The notes: generated by a model not told the origin, from the letters alone. Positions 16,505 to 25,142 are shown, counted from the stretch's first letter. The stretch: DNA of 39,430 nucleotides from Planktothrix sp. PCC 11201 (GCF_900009135.1 NZ_LT797688.1:811130-850559); one strand, 5' to 3'. Numbers and translations: made by a program.

Positions 16505-19219
16505 GTGAAATTATCACTCCGTCAACTTCTCGTTATTCCTTTTGTGCTACAAATTGCGATCGCCGTGGGAATAACGGGATTTTTTTCTTATAGAAATGGG
16601 CAAAAGGCGGTCAATGACTTAGCCACTCAGTTACATCAAGAAATTAGTAGCAGGATAGAGTTATCCCTAAGAACCTATCTGGATCAGGCTCATCTTATGA
16701 ATGAGACGAATAAAAACGCGCTGACTCAAGAATTTATTTCTTTAACAGATTTCACGGGTTTACAAAGGTTTTTTCTGGGTCAACTCAAGGCTTTACCTTC
16801 CATTGATTATGTGGCTTGGGGAAGTGAACAGGGAGAATATATTGGTATTCAAAGAATCAATAATCAACAATTTAATCTGGAAATTGTTCAGAATTCTACT
16901 CAAGATTGGTTTCATATTTACCGCTTAACCCCAACGGGAGAACGGGTTAAACTCCTAGAAAGATTGCCTAATTATGATCCCCGTCGTCGTCCCTGGTATC
17001 AAGCGGCAAACGAAGCTAAAACAGGCGTCTGGACTCCAATTTATCTTTGGTTTTCTCGCCAAACCTTAGCCATCGATGCTGTTTTACCCCTTTATGATGC
17101 AAAAGGACGTTTATTAGGCGTACTAGATACAGCCTTATACCTGTCAGATATTAGTAATTTTCTGAGGAATGTGAAGATTGGTAAATCTGGACAGAGCTTT
17201 ATTATAGATCGTTCTGGTCTTTTAATTGCTAGTTCTTCAGCCACTAATCCTTTTATCATTAAAGAGCATGAACTTCAAAGAGTAAAAGCGATTAACAGTG
17301 ATGATATTTTAATTAAGGCCACGGCTAAAAATATACAAAATAAGGTCACAAATTTTGAATCTATTCAAGAGTCTATTGCTTTAGATTTTAAATGGGAGCA
17401 GGAACGATATATTGTCAAGGTTTTTCCCTTCTCAGATCCCAGGGGTATTGATTGGCTAATTTGTATTGTAGTTCCCGAACGGGATTTTATGGATTTGATT
17501 ATTCATAATACAATATTTACGTTATTTCTGTGTATTTTATCTCTGATAATAGCAACTAGTTTAGGAATAATAACAGCCCATAGAATTACGGCTCCTTTGA
17601 TTCGATTAAGTCAAGCTAGTCAAGCGATCGCCCAAGGAGAATTAGACCAGAATATTGAATTAAATCGAGAAGATGAACTGGGAATTTTGGCGAGGTCATT
17701 TAATCAAATGGCTATGCGATTAAAGCGCGTTTTTGAGGAGTTAGAAATTCGAGTGGAAGAACGCACGGCTGAACTCAAAGAAGCTAAGGCACATATTGAA
17801 AACTATAATAAAAAATTAGAAGAACGAGTCTATCAACGAACGGCCGAACTTTCTTTGGCTTTAGAAGATTTACAAAAAACACAAATAGAATTATTAAAAC
17901 AGGAAGAAAAACTAAAATTTGATGCTTTTCACGATAGTTTGACTGGGCTGCCTAATCGGGCTTTGGTATTAAAAAAAATTCAGCATTTAATTGAAATCAA
18001 TCAAAAAGAAAGCTATTATTTATATGCGGTTTTGTTTTTGGATTTAGATCGTTTTAAAGTGGTTAATGATAGTTTGGGTCATTTGGTCGGAGATGAATTA
18101 TTAAAGAGTGTAGCCCATCGCTTAAGAGCAGAAACCAAATCTCAGGATACCGTTGCCAGACTTGGGGGAGATGAGTTTATTATTTTACTAGAAAATATTC
18201 ACAATGAAGATGAAGTGACCGATGTAGCGCAACGCATTATTGAACAGCTTAAACGTCCTTTTTATATTAACAATAACCAGATTTTTACCGGGGTTAGTAT
18301 TGGAATTACCCTCAGTTCCATGGGATATTTTCAAGCGGAAGCCGTAATTAGAGATGCGGATATTGCCATGTATAATGCCAAACATTTAGGCAAAGGTTGT
18401 TATCAAGTATTAACCCAGGCTATGCAAATTCCAGCCCTGCAACGTTTAGAACAGGAAAATCAGTTAAGACAAGCCTTAATTCGTCGGGAATTTATTTTAA
18501 ACTATCAACCCATTATTGCCTTAGCAACAGGGAAAATAACAGGATTTGAGGTATTAATTCGTTGGAATAATCCCTTGAAAAACATGACTAGTCCCGATGA
18601 TTTCATTCCAATTGCGGAGGAAACAGGATTAATTCAAGCGATAGATTTATGGGTATTAAAACAAGCCTGTTACCAAATGAATTGTTGGAACCAGCAATTT
18701 CCAAATTTACCCCCATTGAGCATTAATATTAATCTATCTCCTATTGATTTAAAACAAATCAATTTAGTAGAAAAAATTCAGCAAATTATGGACAATTATA
18801 TTCTAAAGAATTGGAGCTTAAAACTAGAAATTACTGAAACTTGTTTTTTAGAAACCCTAACCTTTAATAAGGATTTAATCCACCAACTCCTGGCTATCGG
18901 AATTGAGTTATGTATTGATGATTTTGGCACAGGCTATTCCTCTTTGAGTCGGCTACATAATTTTCCCCTGTGTACCTTAAAAATTGATCGTTCTTTTGTT
19001 AGCCAAATCCAGTCGGAAGCTAAGGGATCAGAAATTATTCATACGATTATTATGTTAGCCCATAGCTTGGGAATGGATGTGATAGCAGAAGGCATTGAAA
19101 CAAAGATTCAGTTAGAAAAACTAACCGAGTTGGGGTGTAATTATGGACAGGGTTATCTGATTTCTAAACCATTGGACTGTTCCAAAGCAACGGAGTTCTT
19201 AACGAGTCAACTTAGTTAA
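16505..19219 (+). CDS. dCache-HAMP-GGDEF-EAL cyclic-di-GMP signalling protein
   Basis: A 904-residue membrane signalling protein. TM1 lies at about 8-28 and an extracytoplasmic dCache-type sensor at about 40-320, including RRRPWYQAA and TPIYLWFSRQTLAID. TM2 is at about 334-358, HAMP at about 360-412, then a coiled coil to 470. GGDEF is at 554-558 with DSLTGLPNR upstream, so a diguanylate cyclase is intact. The product-inhibition site RxxD reads KSQD, which lacks the arginine. The EAL domain has EVL (681-683) for EAL and keeps DDFGTGYSSLSRL, LKIDRSF and VIAEGIE, so phosphodiesterase activity is possible. I chose GTG 16505 because AAGGAG lies 10 nt upstream. The sensed ligand is unknown. Confidence 0.9.
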   Translation: MKLSLRQLLVIPFVLQIAIAVGITGFFSYRNGQKAVNDLATQLHQEISSRIELSLRTYLDQAHLMNETNKNALTQEFISLTDFTGLQRFFLGQLKALPSIDYVAWGSEQGEYIGIQRINNQQFNLEIVQNSTQDWFHIYRLTPTGERVKLLERLPNYDPRRRPWYQAANEAKTGVWTPIYLWFSRQTLAIDAVLPLYDAKGRLLGVLDTALYLSDISNFLRNVKIGKSGQSFIIDRSGLLIASSSATNPFIIKEHELQRVKAINSDDILIKATAKNIQNKVTNFESIQESIALDFKWEQERYIVKVFPFSDPRGIDWLICIVVPERDFMDLIIHNTIFTLFLCILSLIIATSLGIITAHRITAPLIRLSQASQAIAQGELDQNIELNREDELGILARSFNQMAMRLKRVFEELEIRVEERTAELKEAKAHIENYNKKLEERVYQRTAELSLALEDLQKTQIELLKQEEKLKFDAFHDSLTGLPNRALVLKKIQHLIEINQKESYYLYAVLFLDLDRFKVVNDSLGHLVGDELLKSVAHRLRAETKSQDTVARLGGDEFIILLENIHNEDEVTDVAQRIIEQLKRPFYINNNQIFTGVSIGITLSSMGYFQAEAVIRDADIAMYNAKHLGKGCYQVLTQAMQIPALQRLEQENQLRQALIRREFILNYQPIIALATGKITGFEVLIRWNNPLKNMTSPDDFIPIAEETGLIQAIDLWVLKQACYQMNCWNQQFPNLPPLSININLSPIDLKQINLVEKIQQIMDNYILKNWSLKLEITETCFLETLTFNKDLIHQLLAIGIELCIDDFGTGYSSLSRLHNFPLCTLKIDRSFVSQIQSEAKGSEIIHTIIMLAHSLGMDVIAEGIETKIQLEKLTELGCNYGQGYLISKPLDCSKATEFLTSQLS

Positions 19220-19400
19220 TTAAAATTGACCTCTGAGCAAATATCCGTGACTCAATGAGATACCCAAAATAATACCCAAACCATCCTTTACAATATTTAA
19301 CAATAGGATCAGACACTAGAGGGGCTTCAGTTTAAGCACAATCGAGTCAAAGAAATTAACTCTGTCAAAGGATAGATATAGCTTTTTCACAAAAGAATGT

Positions 19401-19543
19401 TATAATCCTGGAAAGATTAGATATCGGTAGCCTAGTTTGCTAGGGCATCAGGAATGTTTTTGCTCCTTAGTGTAAGTTCTACCCGTTTGCCTCCGAGTTC
19501 CAATCTCCGCACACCCCTTGATTTTTGACTGAAAAGGTAATTA
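19401..19543 (+). promoter_or_regulatory. Promoter and 5' leader of first rbp gene
   Basis: A perfect TATAAT lies at 19401-19406 with no good -35, as in many cyanobacterial promoters. The roughly 130-nt leader contains CCTAG-TTTG-CTAGG (a short hairpin) and the words CCCGTTTG, CTCCGA and CTCCGCAC, in the same order as in the leaders of the next two rbp genes. AAGG precedes the ATG and could pair with the CCTT upstream of it. The 324-bp gap before this gene holds no other gene. Confidence 0.5.
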
Positions 19544-19846
19544 ATGACGATTTATGTAGGCAATCTGTCTTACGACGTAACAGAAACCGACCTCACAGCA
19601 GTTTTTGGTGAGTATGGTTCTGTCACAGATGTTCAAATCCCTATTGACCGGGAAACCCAAAAAAAACGGGGTTTTGGCTTCATCAAAATGGCAACGGATG
19701 ACGAAGAAACCAAAGCAATTGGTGAACTCGATTCGGCAGAATGGATGGGTCGAGTTCTGAAGGTGAATAAAGCCAGACCCAGGGAAGATCGCAAGTCTTC
19801 TGGTGGTAGCTGGGGAGATAAACAGAATTACTCGCGACGCTACTAA
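19544..19846 (+). CDS. RRM RNA-binding protein (Rbp family), first of three
   Basis: The 100-residue protein is a single RRM domain: RNP2 is IYVGNL (3-8) and RNP1 is KRGFGFIKM. A short basic tail (ARPREDRKSSGG) lacks the long glycine run of the second paralogue. Cyanobacterial Rbp proteins bind RNA, several are cold-induced, and some affect mRNA localisation; which applies here is not shown. It is the most divergent of the three tandem copies, with VTDVQIPIDRETQKK in place of VKRVQLPxDRETGRV. It carries its own leader and a hairpin after the stop. Confidence 0.93.
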   Translation: MTIYVGNLSYDVTETDLTAVFGEYGSVTDVQIPIDRETQKKRGFGFIKMATDDEETKAIGELDSAEWMGRVLKVNKARPREDRKSSGGSWGDKQNYSRRY

Positions 19847-19854
19847 AAATTTGA

Positions 19855-19905
19855 CCCACGGAAATCTAGTCAATGCTAGGAACATTGGTGGGCAAGGGTT
19901 TTTTT
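19855..19905 (+). terminator. Possible terminator after first rbp gene
   Basis: CCCAC (19855-19859) pairs with GTGGG (19888-19892), with an inner CTAG/CTAG pair, and a seven-T run follows at 19899-19905. The loop is long, so this is a moderate candidate. Confidence 0.5.
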
Positions 19906-19960
19906 GTGTAAGGTAAGACATACCGAGTTTTGGGCTTGTGGAGAGGATGTCAGAGTGCTT

Positions 19961-20048
19961 GCACTAAAAGTGCTCCTCCGTGAAGCAAGAGCCCTAAGAT
20001 CAATCCCTAGGATTGTTGCGGGAGTGTCAGTGCCTGTTTTTTAACAGG
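19961..20048. mobile_element. Structured block, possibly an IS200/IS605 right-end remnant
   Basis: Three hairpins sit in a row: GCACT-AAA-AGTGC (19961-19973), CAATCC-CTA-GGATTG (20001-20015) and CCTGTT-TTTT-AACAGG (20033-20048). Between and after them are GTGAAGCAAGAGCCC and GCGGGAGTGTCAG. Those words resemble, from memory, the right end of TnpB-type IS200/IS605 elements, where the guide RNA ends. No tnpB remains. It could instead be part of the RNA leader of the second rbp gene. Confidence 0.35.
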
Positions 20049-20087
20049 TTGTGCTAAAGTAATCAGTGAGAGTAAAATTCGGTTGTA

Positions 20088-20186
20088 GCTTTTGTTTGTA
20101 GTCTTGATGGGCATTTCCCGTTTGGTTTGGACAGGCTTCTCTCCGAAATTCTAACCTCCGCACTATTTTGATTTTGGAGATACCCT
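20088..20186 (+). promoter_or_regulatory. Conserved 5' leader of second rbp gene
   Basis: This 99-nt block differs from the leader at 20793-20891 at two positions only. It contains TCTCC (20140-20144) and CCTCC (20155-20159), either of which can pair with the Shine-Dalgarno GGAGA (20176-20180) that lies 6 nt before the ATG. Upstream, a TAAAAT at 20073-20078 could be the -10. The arrangement suggests RNA control of translation start. Confidence 0.65.
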
Positions 20187-20537
20187 ATGTCTATTTATGT
20201 CGGTAATCTTTCTTACGATGTCAGCGAGGAGGATCTGAGCAGCGTTTTTGCAGAGTATGGTGAGGTTAAACGAGTTCAACTTCCTAAAGACCGTGAAACC
20301 GGCCGAGTCAGAGGCTTTGCTTTTGTGGAAATGGAAACTGAAACGCAAGAAGACAAAGCCATTGAAGAACTCGATGGTGCTGATTGGATGGGTCGCACCA
20401 TGAAAGTGAACAAAGCCAAACCCCGTGAAAATTCAGGTGGTGGTGGCGGTGGTCGCTCCTCCTATGGTGGTGGCGGTGGTAATCGTGGCGGTGGCGGCGG
20501 TGGTCGCGGTGGCGGCGGTGGTCGCTACTCCAATTAG
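20187..20537 (+). CDS. RRM RNA-binding protein with glycine-rich tail, second of three
   Basis: The 116-residue protein has RNP2 IYVGNL (3-8) and RNP1 RGFAFVEM, then a tail of about 35 residues made almost entirely of glycine with R, S, Y and N. It is the classic cyanobacterial glycine-rich Rbp layout, resembling plant GRPs. The tail is encoded by GGT/GGC repeats (about 20430-20530) and could expand or contract. It lies between its conserved leader and a strong terminator, so it is probably monocistronic. Cold regulation is inferred from the family and from the leader. Confidence 0.94.
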   Translation: MSIYVGNLSYDVSEEDLSSVFAEYGEVKRVQLPKDRETGRVRGFAFVEMETETQEDKAIEELDGADWMGRTMKVNKAKPRENSGGGGGGRSSYGGGGGNRGGGGGGRGGGGGRYSN

Positions 20538-20577
20538 GATTTGACTGCGGGCATATGCTCGACTTCATCTAAATAAG

Positions 20578-20608
20578 AAAGCTTAGGTAGTAATACCTGA
20601 GCTTTTTT
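20578..20608 (+). terminator. Intrinsic terminator of second rbp gene
   Basis: GCTTAGGTA (20581-20589) pairs with TACCTGAGC (20594-20602) with one wobble, followed by TTTTTT (20603-20608). The same hairpin follows the third rbp gene. A weaker echo, TCGTAATATCTAAGCTTTTT, lies immediately after. Confidence 0.85.
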
Positions 20609-20792
20609 ATTGGTTAGGTCGTAATATCTAAGCTTTTTGATTTGAGATTGATTTGGGTTGCTAGATCGGACTGAATTCCAAGATTCAAAGGTTCCTCAGT
20701 AAAGCCAAAATTTGGGGAATTGTTGCAGAACTGTCAATTTAATTAAAAATAGGTTACACTAAAGTGGTTAATGAGAGTGAAATTCGGTAGTG

Positions 20793-20891
20793 GCTTTTGT
20801 TTGTAGTCTTGATGGGCATTTCCCGTTTGGTTTGGACAGGCTTCTCTCCGAAATTCTAAGCTCCGCACTATTTTGATTTTGGAGATGCCCT
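20793..20891 (+). promoter_or_regulatory. Conserved 5' leader of third rbp gene
   Basis: The block matches the leader of the second rbp gene at 97 of 99 positions, including the two CTCC motifs and GGAGA before the ATG. The differences are one base before CTCCGCAC and one base after GGAGAT. Weaker similarity extends about 40 nt further upstream (CTAAAGT, TGAGAGT, AAATTCGG), which probably spans the promoter. Confidence 0.65.
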
Positions 20892-21203
20892 ATGTCTATT
20901 TATGTCGGCAATCTTTCTTATGACGTTATTGAAGACGATCTAAGAGGGGTCTTTACAGAGTACGGTAATGTTAAACGGGTTCAACTCCCTACAGATCGTG
21001 AAACCGGTCGAGTGCGGGGCTTTGCTTTTGTGGAAATGGAAAATGACGCAGAAGAAACAGCAGCTATTGAAGCACTAGATGGAGCGGAATGGATGGGTCG
21101 AGACCTGAAAGTGAACAAAGCTAAACCGAAAGAAGACCGAGGATCGTCGGGTGGTGGTCGCTCCTCCTATGGCGGTGGTGGCGGTGGTCGTAGTCGCTAT
21201 TAA
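20892..21203 (+). CDS. RRM RNA-binding protein, third of three
   Basis: The 103-residue protein has RNP2 IYVGNL (3-8) and RNP1 RGFAFVEM, and a short glycine-rich end GGGRSSYGGGGGGRSRY. It is very like the second copy across VKRVQLPxDRETGRVRGFAF but differs in the first helix (EDDLRGVF against EEDLSSVF) and in the acidic second helix. Its leader and terminator are copies of those of the second gene, so the whole transcription unit was duplicated. Separate terminators indicate three independent mRNAs. Confidence 0.94.
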   Translation: MSIYVGNLSYDVIEDDLRGVFTEYGNVKRVQLPTDRETGRVRGFAFVEMENDAEETAAIEALDGAEWMGRDLKVNKAKPKEDRGSSGGGRSSYGGGGGGRSRY

Positions 21204-21240
21204 ATGGCTTTTTGACCCTTCGGTTTCATCTAAATAAAGA

Positions 21241-21271
21241 AGGCTTAGGTAGTGATACCTGAGCTTTTTTT
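21241..21271 (+). terminator. Intrinsic terminator of third rbp gene
   Basis: GCTTAGGTA (21243-21251) and TACCTGAGC (21256-21264) form the stem and a seven-T run (21265-21271) follows. It is the duplicate of the terminator at 20578-20608. Confidence 0.85.
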
Positions 21272-21430
21272 ATTAGGGTAAAATTTCATACAGAAAAAAT
21301 TGTAAACTTATATTTCTACAATTCAGTAATCCTTGATAGCTCAAGTGTAGATCGTTAAACTTGAAGACTGAGTAAGTGCGATAGTTTTTGTTCAAATCTT
21401 CTACCTTCATACACAGCTTAATCAGGCGAT

Positions 21431-24250
21431 ATGAATACAACTAAAACCCTTCATGCTCTATTCGGATTAATTTTTTGGTTGTGGAATGTGACCTTCCTCA
21501 CCGTTGTTTATATTTGGATTTTACCCTTTCTAGCAATTTTCCTGGTTTTAGCCACCTTTGCTGGAGAAATCGAACTAGAATTTACCTTAACAATACTCGC
21601 TTTAATTGCCATTCCCACCGTTTGCGTGATTATTGCCAATCGGCATTTTCGTCAAAGACCTGTAGAGTTAATCCGGTTATTTTATGGTGTAGAAGCACCG
21701 CTATTTTTATTCTGTCTGGTGCGGTTATTTATTCTGCGGGAAATGACCCCGGCTAGTCGTTTTGTATTAAGCACTATTTTAATTTGTATCACTGCCTTTT
21801 TTGTAGAATTAGTCTGGGGATATTTAGGACAAAAACAGCATAAAACCTCTGGAGTTTTATCAGGAATACAACTGGCTGTCCATAGCCTGATGTTATTGGT
21901 CGGATTTTATTTAGGAATAGTTCTGCTGTATTATGCTGTTCCGGCTGCTGTAGTTCTGTTAAGACAGTTATTTTCATGGAATTTTTTAGAATATCTTTGG
22001 TGGGATTTAACTCATAATTTCTTGTTAGGTTTTGCTGTGCTGACTATTCTTTACGCCGGAACAGCCACATTATTTTTAGGAATGCCTTCGGCTTTAGTTG
22101 CTCTTTATGTTCATTCAGGACAGCGAATTTTACGCAACTTTTCAACCCAATATGGTCGGACTCGCGCCACCCAAATCTCATTAGGAGTTGTAACCCTTTG
22201 GACTGTATTATTAATCGGTTTCCTTCGTCAACCTCAAGTTTTAGCCTTTCAAAAGTTAGAAAATATTCCCCAAACCGAACCCCAAAAACAAGAATTATTA
22301 GCCCAATCTGAATCTATTCGGAAAGGATTAGTCAATGCCTATTTATCCCCCTATCGTTATTTAGGAGCGGTTAAAGATAGTAATTCGATGGAGGCAATGT
22401 ATAAAGATGTTTTTAATTTGCCTCAACCTCTTTTAGATGGGATTCAGAATAGTTATAATCAACTGATGTCTCCCTTTCTTTATCAAGGAGATTTAGAGAA
22501 AGATGCGGACAAAGCCGAGAAACTCTATGCTAATTTTTTTGATACTCCGATTGAAAAAGCCGAACGTCTGGCGATTCAACACGCGCTTAAATCTACAGTT
22601 ATTTTAGATGATGCTAAAGCGGGTTTATTGAATATCAATCAGAAAAAAGTTTGGTTAGCCAAACAAGAAGTTACTGTTCAAGAACAGGGGGACTGGGGCG
22701 AGGTGGAAATCCACGAAATTTATCAAAATCAAACTAAGGATGTAGAGGAAATTTTTTACTCTTTCACCTTACCTGAAACCGCCGTAATTACGGGCATTTG
22801 GTTAGGAGATACGAATAATAAAGCCAGCCGTTTTCCCTTTACGGTTTCTCCCCGGGGGGCGGCGCAAAAAGTATATAATTCTCAAGTTAAACGGGAACGT
22901 CCCGTTGACCCGGCATTGTTAGAACAAGTGGGAACCCAACATTATCGACTGCGTGCATTTCCTATTCCGCCGAAATTAGTTTCTTGGGAGATAAATAATC
23001 CTAACCCTCCCGCAGAATTGCATCTGTGGTTAACCTATAAAGTCATGGTTCAAGGTAATCAATGGCCCTTGCCTAAATTGGGAGAAAAACGTAATATTTT
23101 CTGGACAAAAGCCACGAAAAGAATTAGAAATCAAAAATCAATTAAAGGATTTGAAAAAGATTGGTTAGAGGCCAGTTTACCCGCCGCTCAACAGCCGATG
23201 CAATCCCATCAAGTCAGTTTAGCTGATTATAAAATTACGGCTCAACCCTTAGCAGAAAAGGATTATATTTTACCCCAAAATCAACGATTTGCGATTATTT
23301 TGGATACTTCTCGCAGTATGGGAACCCATAAACAGGAATTAGCGAAAACCTTAGATTGGTTTAAGCAGAATATTATTCCCCAGAATCAAACGGATTTATA
23401 TGTTACTGCAACGGCGGGAAATCAACCGCAATTTATAAATGATTTGCCACAGTTTCAGGTCAAGCAAAAAGTCTTTTATGGAACCTTACAAATTAAAGAG
23501 ATGTTACGCCAGTTTGTACAGTTGCGAGGTAATCGAACCTACGACGGAATTGTATTAATTAGTGATGAAGGCAGTTATGAGTTATCAGAAGATAAAACCG
23601 GGGTTCCTCAGCTTGCAGTTCCCCTGTGGATTGTTCATTTGGGTTCCCTGGCTGGTGCTTATGAAGATGGAACTTTAAAGATGATTCAACATAGTGGGGG
23701 CGGGGTTTCGACCGATATTTCTGAAGTGATGAAACGGGTGGCGACAACGGAACAATTAACCCAAAAATTGGCAGGTTCAACTCAACCCAAGTCAGGAAAA
23801 AATCAAGAAAAACCCCAGGTTTTAACCGTGGCGGATGGCTATGCTTGGTTCATGGAAAAAACGACGGAAAAAGCCACAGAATCTCAGGGGTTTGAACCGA
23901 TTGCAGCGCGATTATTAGTTCGGGGATTAAGTCAGAAAAACCCTGAACAACAATTGGCTAAATTAGATGCTATTCATGCGATCGCCAAGACCTATAATAT
24001 TGTTACTCCCTATTCTTCGATGATTGTTTTAGTTAATGATGAACAACGTCAAGCCTTGAAAGCCGCAGAAGCTTCTAATGATCGATTTAATCGGAAGATA
24101 GAGGATGGTAAAGAACAGTTAAATAAACCCAATAATCCACTTAATAAAGCCGCTAGTGTTCCTGAACCTGGAATGACGATTGGTTTAGGGGTTATTGCCC
24201 TGTTTATTGTTGTTAAATCTCAAAGAAATAAAGATAAAAATTGGTTTTGA
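21431..24250 (+). CDS. PEP-CTERM-family integral membrane protein with VIT and VWA domains
   Basis: The 939-residue protein starts with several membrane helices (about 1-275), including LIFWLWNVTFLTVVYIWILP. A VIT-type domain follows at about 405-520 (VWLAKQEVTVQEQGDWGEVE). A VWA domain starts near 618, with the metal-site motif DTSRSMG at about 625. The C-terminus is a PEP-CTERM sorting signal: VPEP (P911-E912-P913), a hydrophobic stretch GLGVIALFIVVK and a basic end SQRNKDK. Such tails are recognised by exosortase in bacteria with extracellular matrix. This fits the TIGR02921-type group of PEP-CTERM membrane proteins. No exosortase or EPS gene lies in the window. Confidence 0.85.
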   Translation: MNTTKTLHALFGLIFWLWNVTFLTVVYIWILPFLAIFLVLATFAGEIELEFTLTILALIAIPTVCVIIANRHFRQRPVELIRLFYGVEAPLFLFCLVRLFILREMTPASRFVLSTILICITAFFVELVWGYLGQKQHKTSGVLSGIQLAVHSLMLLVGFYLGIVLLYYAVPAAVVLLRQLFSWNFLEYLWWDLTHNFLLGFAVLTILYAGTATLFLGMPSALVALYVHSGQRILRNFSTQYGRTRATQISLGVVTLWTVLLIGFLRQPQVLAFQKLENIPQTEPQKQELLAQSESIRKGLVNAYLSPYRYLGAVKDSNSMEAMYKDVFNLPQPLLDGIQNSYNQLMSPFLYQGDLEKDADKAEKLYANFFDTPIEKAERLAIQHALKSTVILDDAKAGLLNINQKKVWLAKQEVTVQEQGDWGEVEIHEIYQNQTKDVEEIFYSFTLPETAVITGIWLGDTNNKASRFPFTVSPRGAAQKVYNSQVKRERPVDPALLEQVGTQHYRLRAFPIPPKLVSWEINNPNPPAELHLWLTYKVMVQGNQWPLPKLGEKRNIFWTKATKRIRNQKSIKGFEKDWLEASLPAAQQPMQSHQVSLADYKITAQPLAEKDYILPQNQRFAIILDTSRSMGTHKQELAKTLDWFKQNIIPQNQTDLYVTATAGNQPQFINDLPQFQVKQKVFYGTLQIKEMLRQFVQLRGNRTYDGIVLISDEGSYELSEDKTGVPQLAVPLWIVHLGSLAGAYEDGTLKMIQHSGGGVSTDISEVMKRVATTEQLTQKLAGSTQPKSGKNQEKPQVLTVADGYAWFMEKTTEKATESQGFEPIAARLLVRGLSQKNPEQQLAKLDAIHAIAKTYNIVTPYSSMIVLVNDEQRQALKAAEASNDRFNRKIEDGKEQLNKPNNPLNKAASVPEPGMTIGLGVIALFIVVKSQRNKDKNWF

Positions 24251-24288
24251 TATTTTAATTAAATGATTAAATTAAAAGCGATTGCTCT

Positions 24289-24966
24289 TTAAACCCCAGA
24301 AAAATCATTCCGAATTTGCTGTAAAGCTCGATAGAATTTTTTACGACGAACCCATGCCACATAACCCGCAAAACAACAATTTCCCTCCGGGTCAATCAAA
24401 AACACATGATCAACTTCTACTAAGTTTTTCCAAACATTAATTTTTATATTATTCTTTAATGTAATGTAGGGGGTTGAATATCCTACATTTTGGAAATGGG
24501 TAGGATTCATACCCTTGATTTTTTGTAATCTGTTTATAATCTCTTCGATGGTGGTATCAGGGCGTGGGGTTGGGGTTGGGGTTGGGGTTGGGGTGAGTTC
24601 AGGACGAATTTCAATATTGAGTTCAATTTTAGCAACGGTATATTTACCGGAACCCATAAGCTCACCGCCACTTTTATTATAAGTTCCTCGTAACTTTCCA
24701 TCAATATAAAGTTCAAAACGTCCACACCAATCTTGACCAAATAACCCTCTGAGAATTCGTTCTTTAAGCGGATAGGTCTTAATCATCAAGTTTAATAAAT
24801 TAACCCCTTCTTGTAAGCTAGAAGTAGAAGAAATATTAAGTTTTTGCCCCGTCACTAAGGAAAAATAATCTTCATTCACCCAAATACACGCCTCATCCCG
24901 ACCTTCAATTAAGCGAATTTCGATTGAACGGGGATTCAGGGCCGAAAGTTTAATAACAGATTCCAT
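24289..24966 (-). CDS. Hypothetical protein with Thr-Pro hinge
   Basis: I do not recognise this 225-residue protein. An N-terminal region (1-122) with alternating hydrophobic residues is followed by a hinge TPTPTPTPTPRP (about 125-136). A second part (138-225) is lysine-rich and contains VDHVFLIDPEGNCCFAGYVAWVRRKKF. No signal peptide or membrane helix is visible, so it is probably cytosolic. It is convergent with the PEP-CTERM gene (38 bp between stops). The hinge is encoded by a G-rich repeat that may fold as a quadruplex. Confidence 0.6.
   Translation of the reverse strand: MESVIKLSALNPRSIEIRLIEGRDEACIWVNEDYFSLVTGQKLNISSTSSLQEGVNLLNLMIKTYPLKERILRGLFGQDWCGRFELYIDGKLRGTYNKSGGELMGSGKYTVAKIELNIEIRPELTPTPTPTPTPRPDTTIEEIINRLQKIKGMNPTHFQNVGYSTPYITLKNNIKINVWKNLVEVDHVFLIDPEGNCCFAGYVAWVRRKKFYRALQQIRNDFSGV
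24566..24593 (+). repeat. (GGGGTT)4GGGG tract, G-quadruplex candidate
   Basis: Five GGGG runs separated by TT lie on the plus strand, the template strand of the hypothetical gene. This is a canonical quadruplex motif. It encodes the Thr-Pro hinge of the gene at 24289-24966, and unit gain or loss of six bases would keep the frame. Confidence 0.85.
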
Positions 24967-25142
24967 AATTCACCTCAATTGTAGGGTGTGTAAGCGCAGT
25001 GCGGGCAATCACCTAACACTTATTTTAACCTATTTTAACCTATAGCACTACGCACTCTTAGAACACCGAAACACCGGAACAGTAAGCAGTGAATGAGTTT
25101 GCTGGATTTAGAATTGTCCTAACTGTAATGCGTGGCGCTATA

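Noticed and set aside
20308-20568. Histidine/arginine-rich minus-strand frame opposite the second rbp gene
   Set aside because: It is the reverse of the glycine codon repeats and has no recognisable domain.
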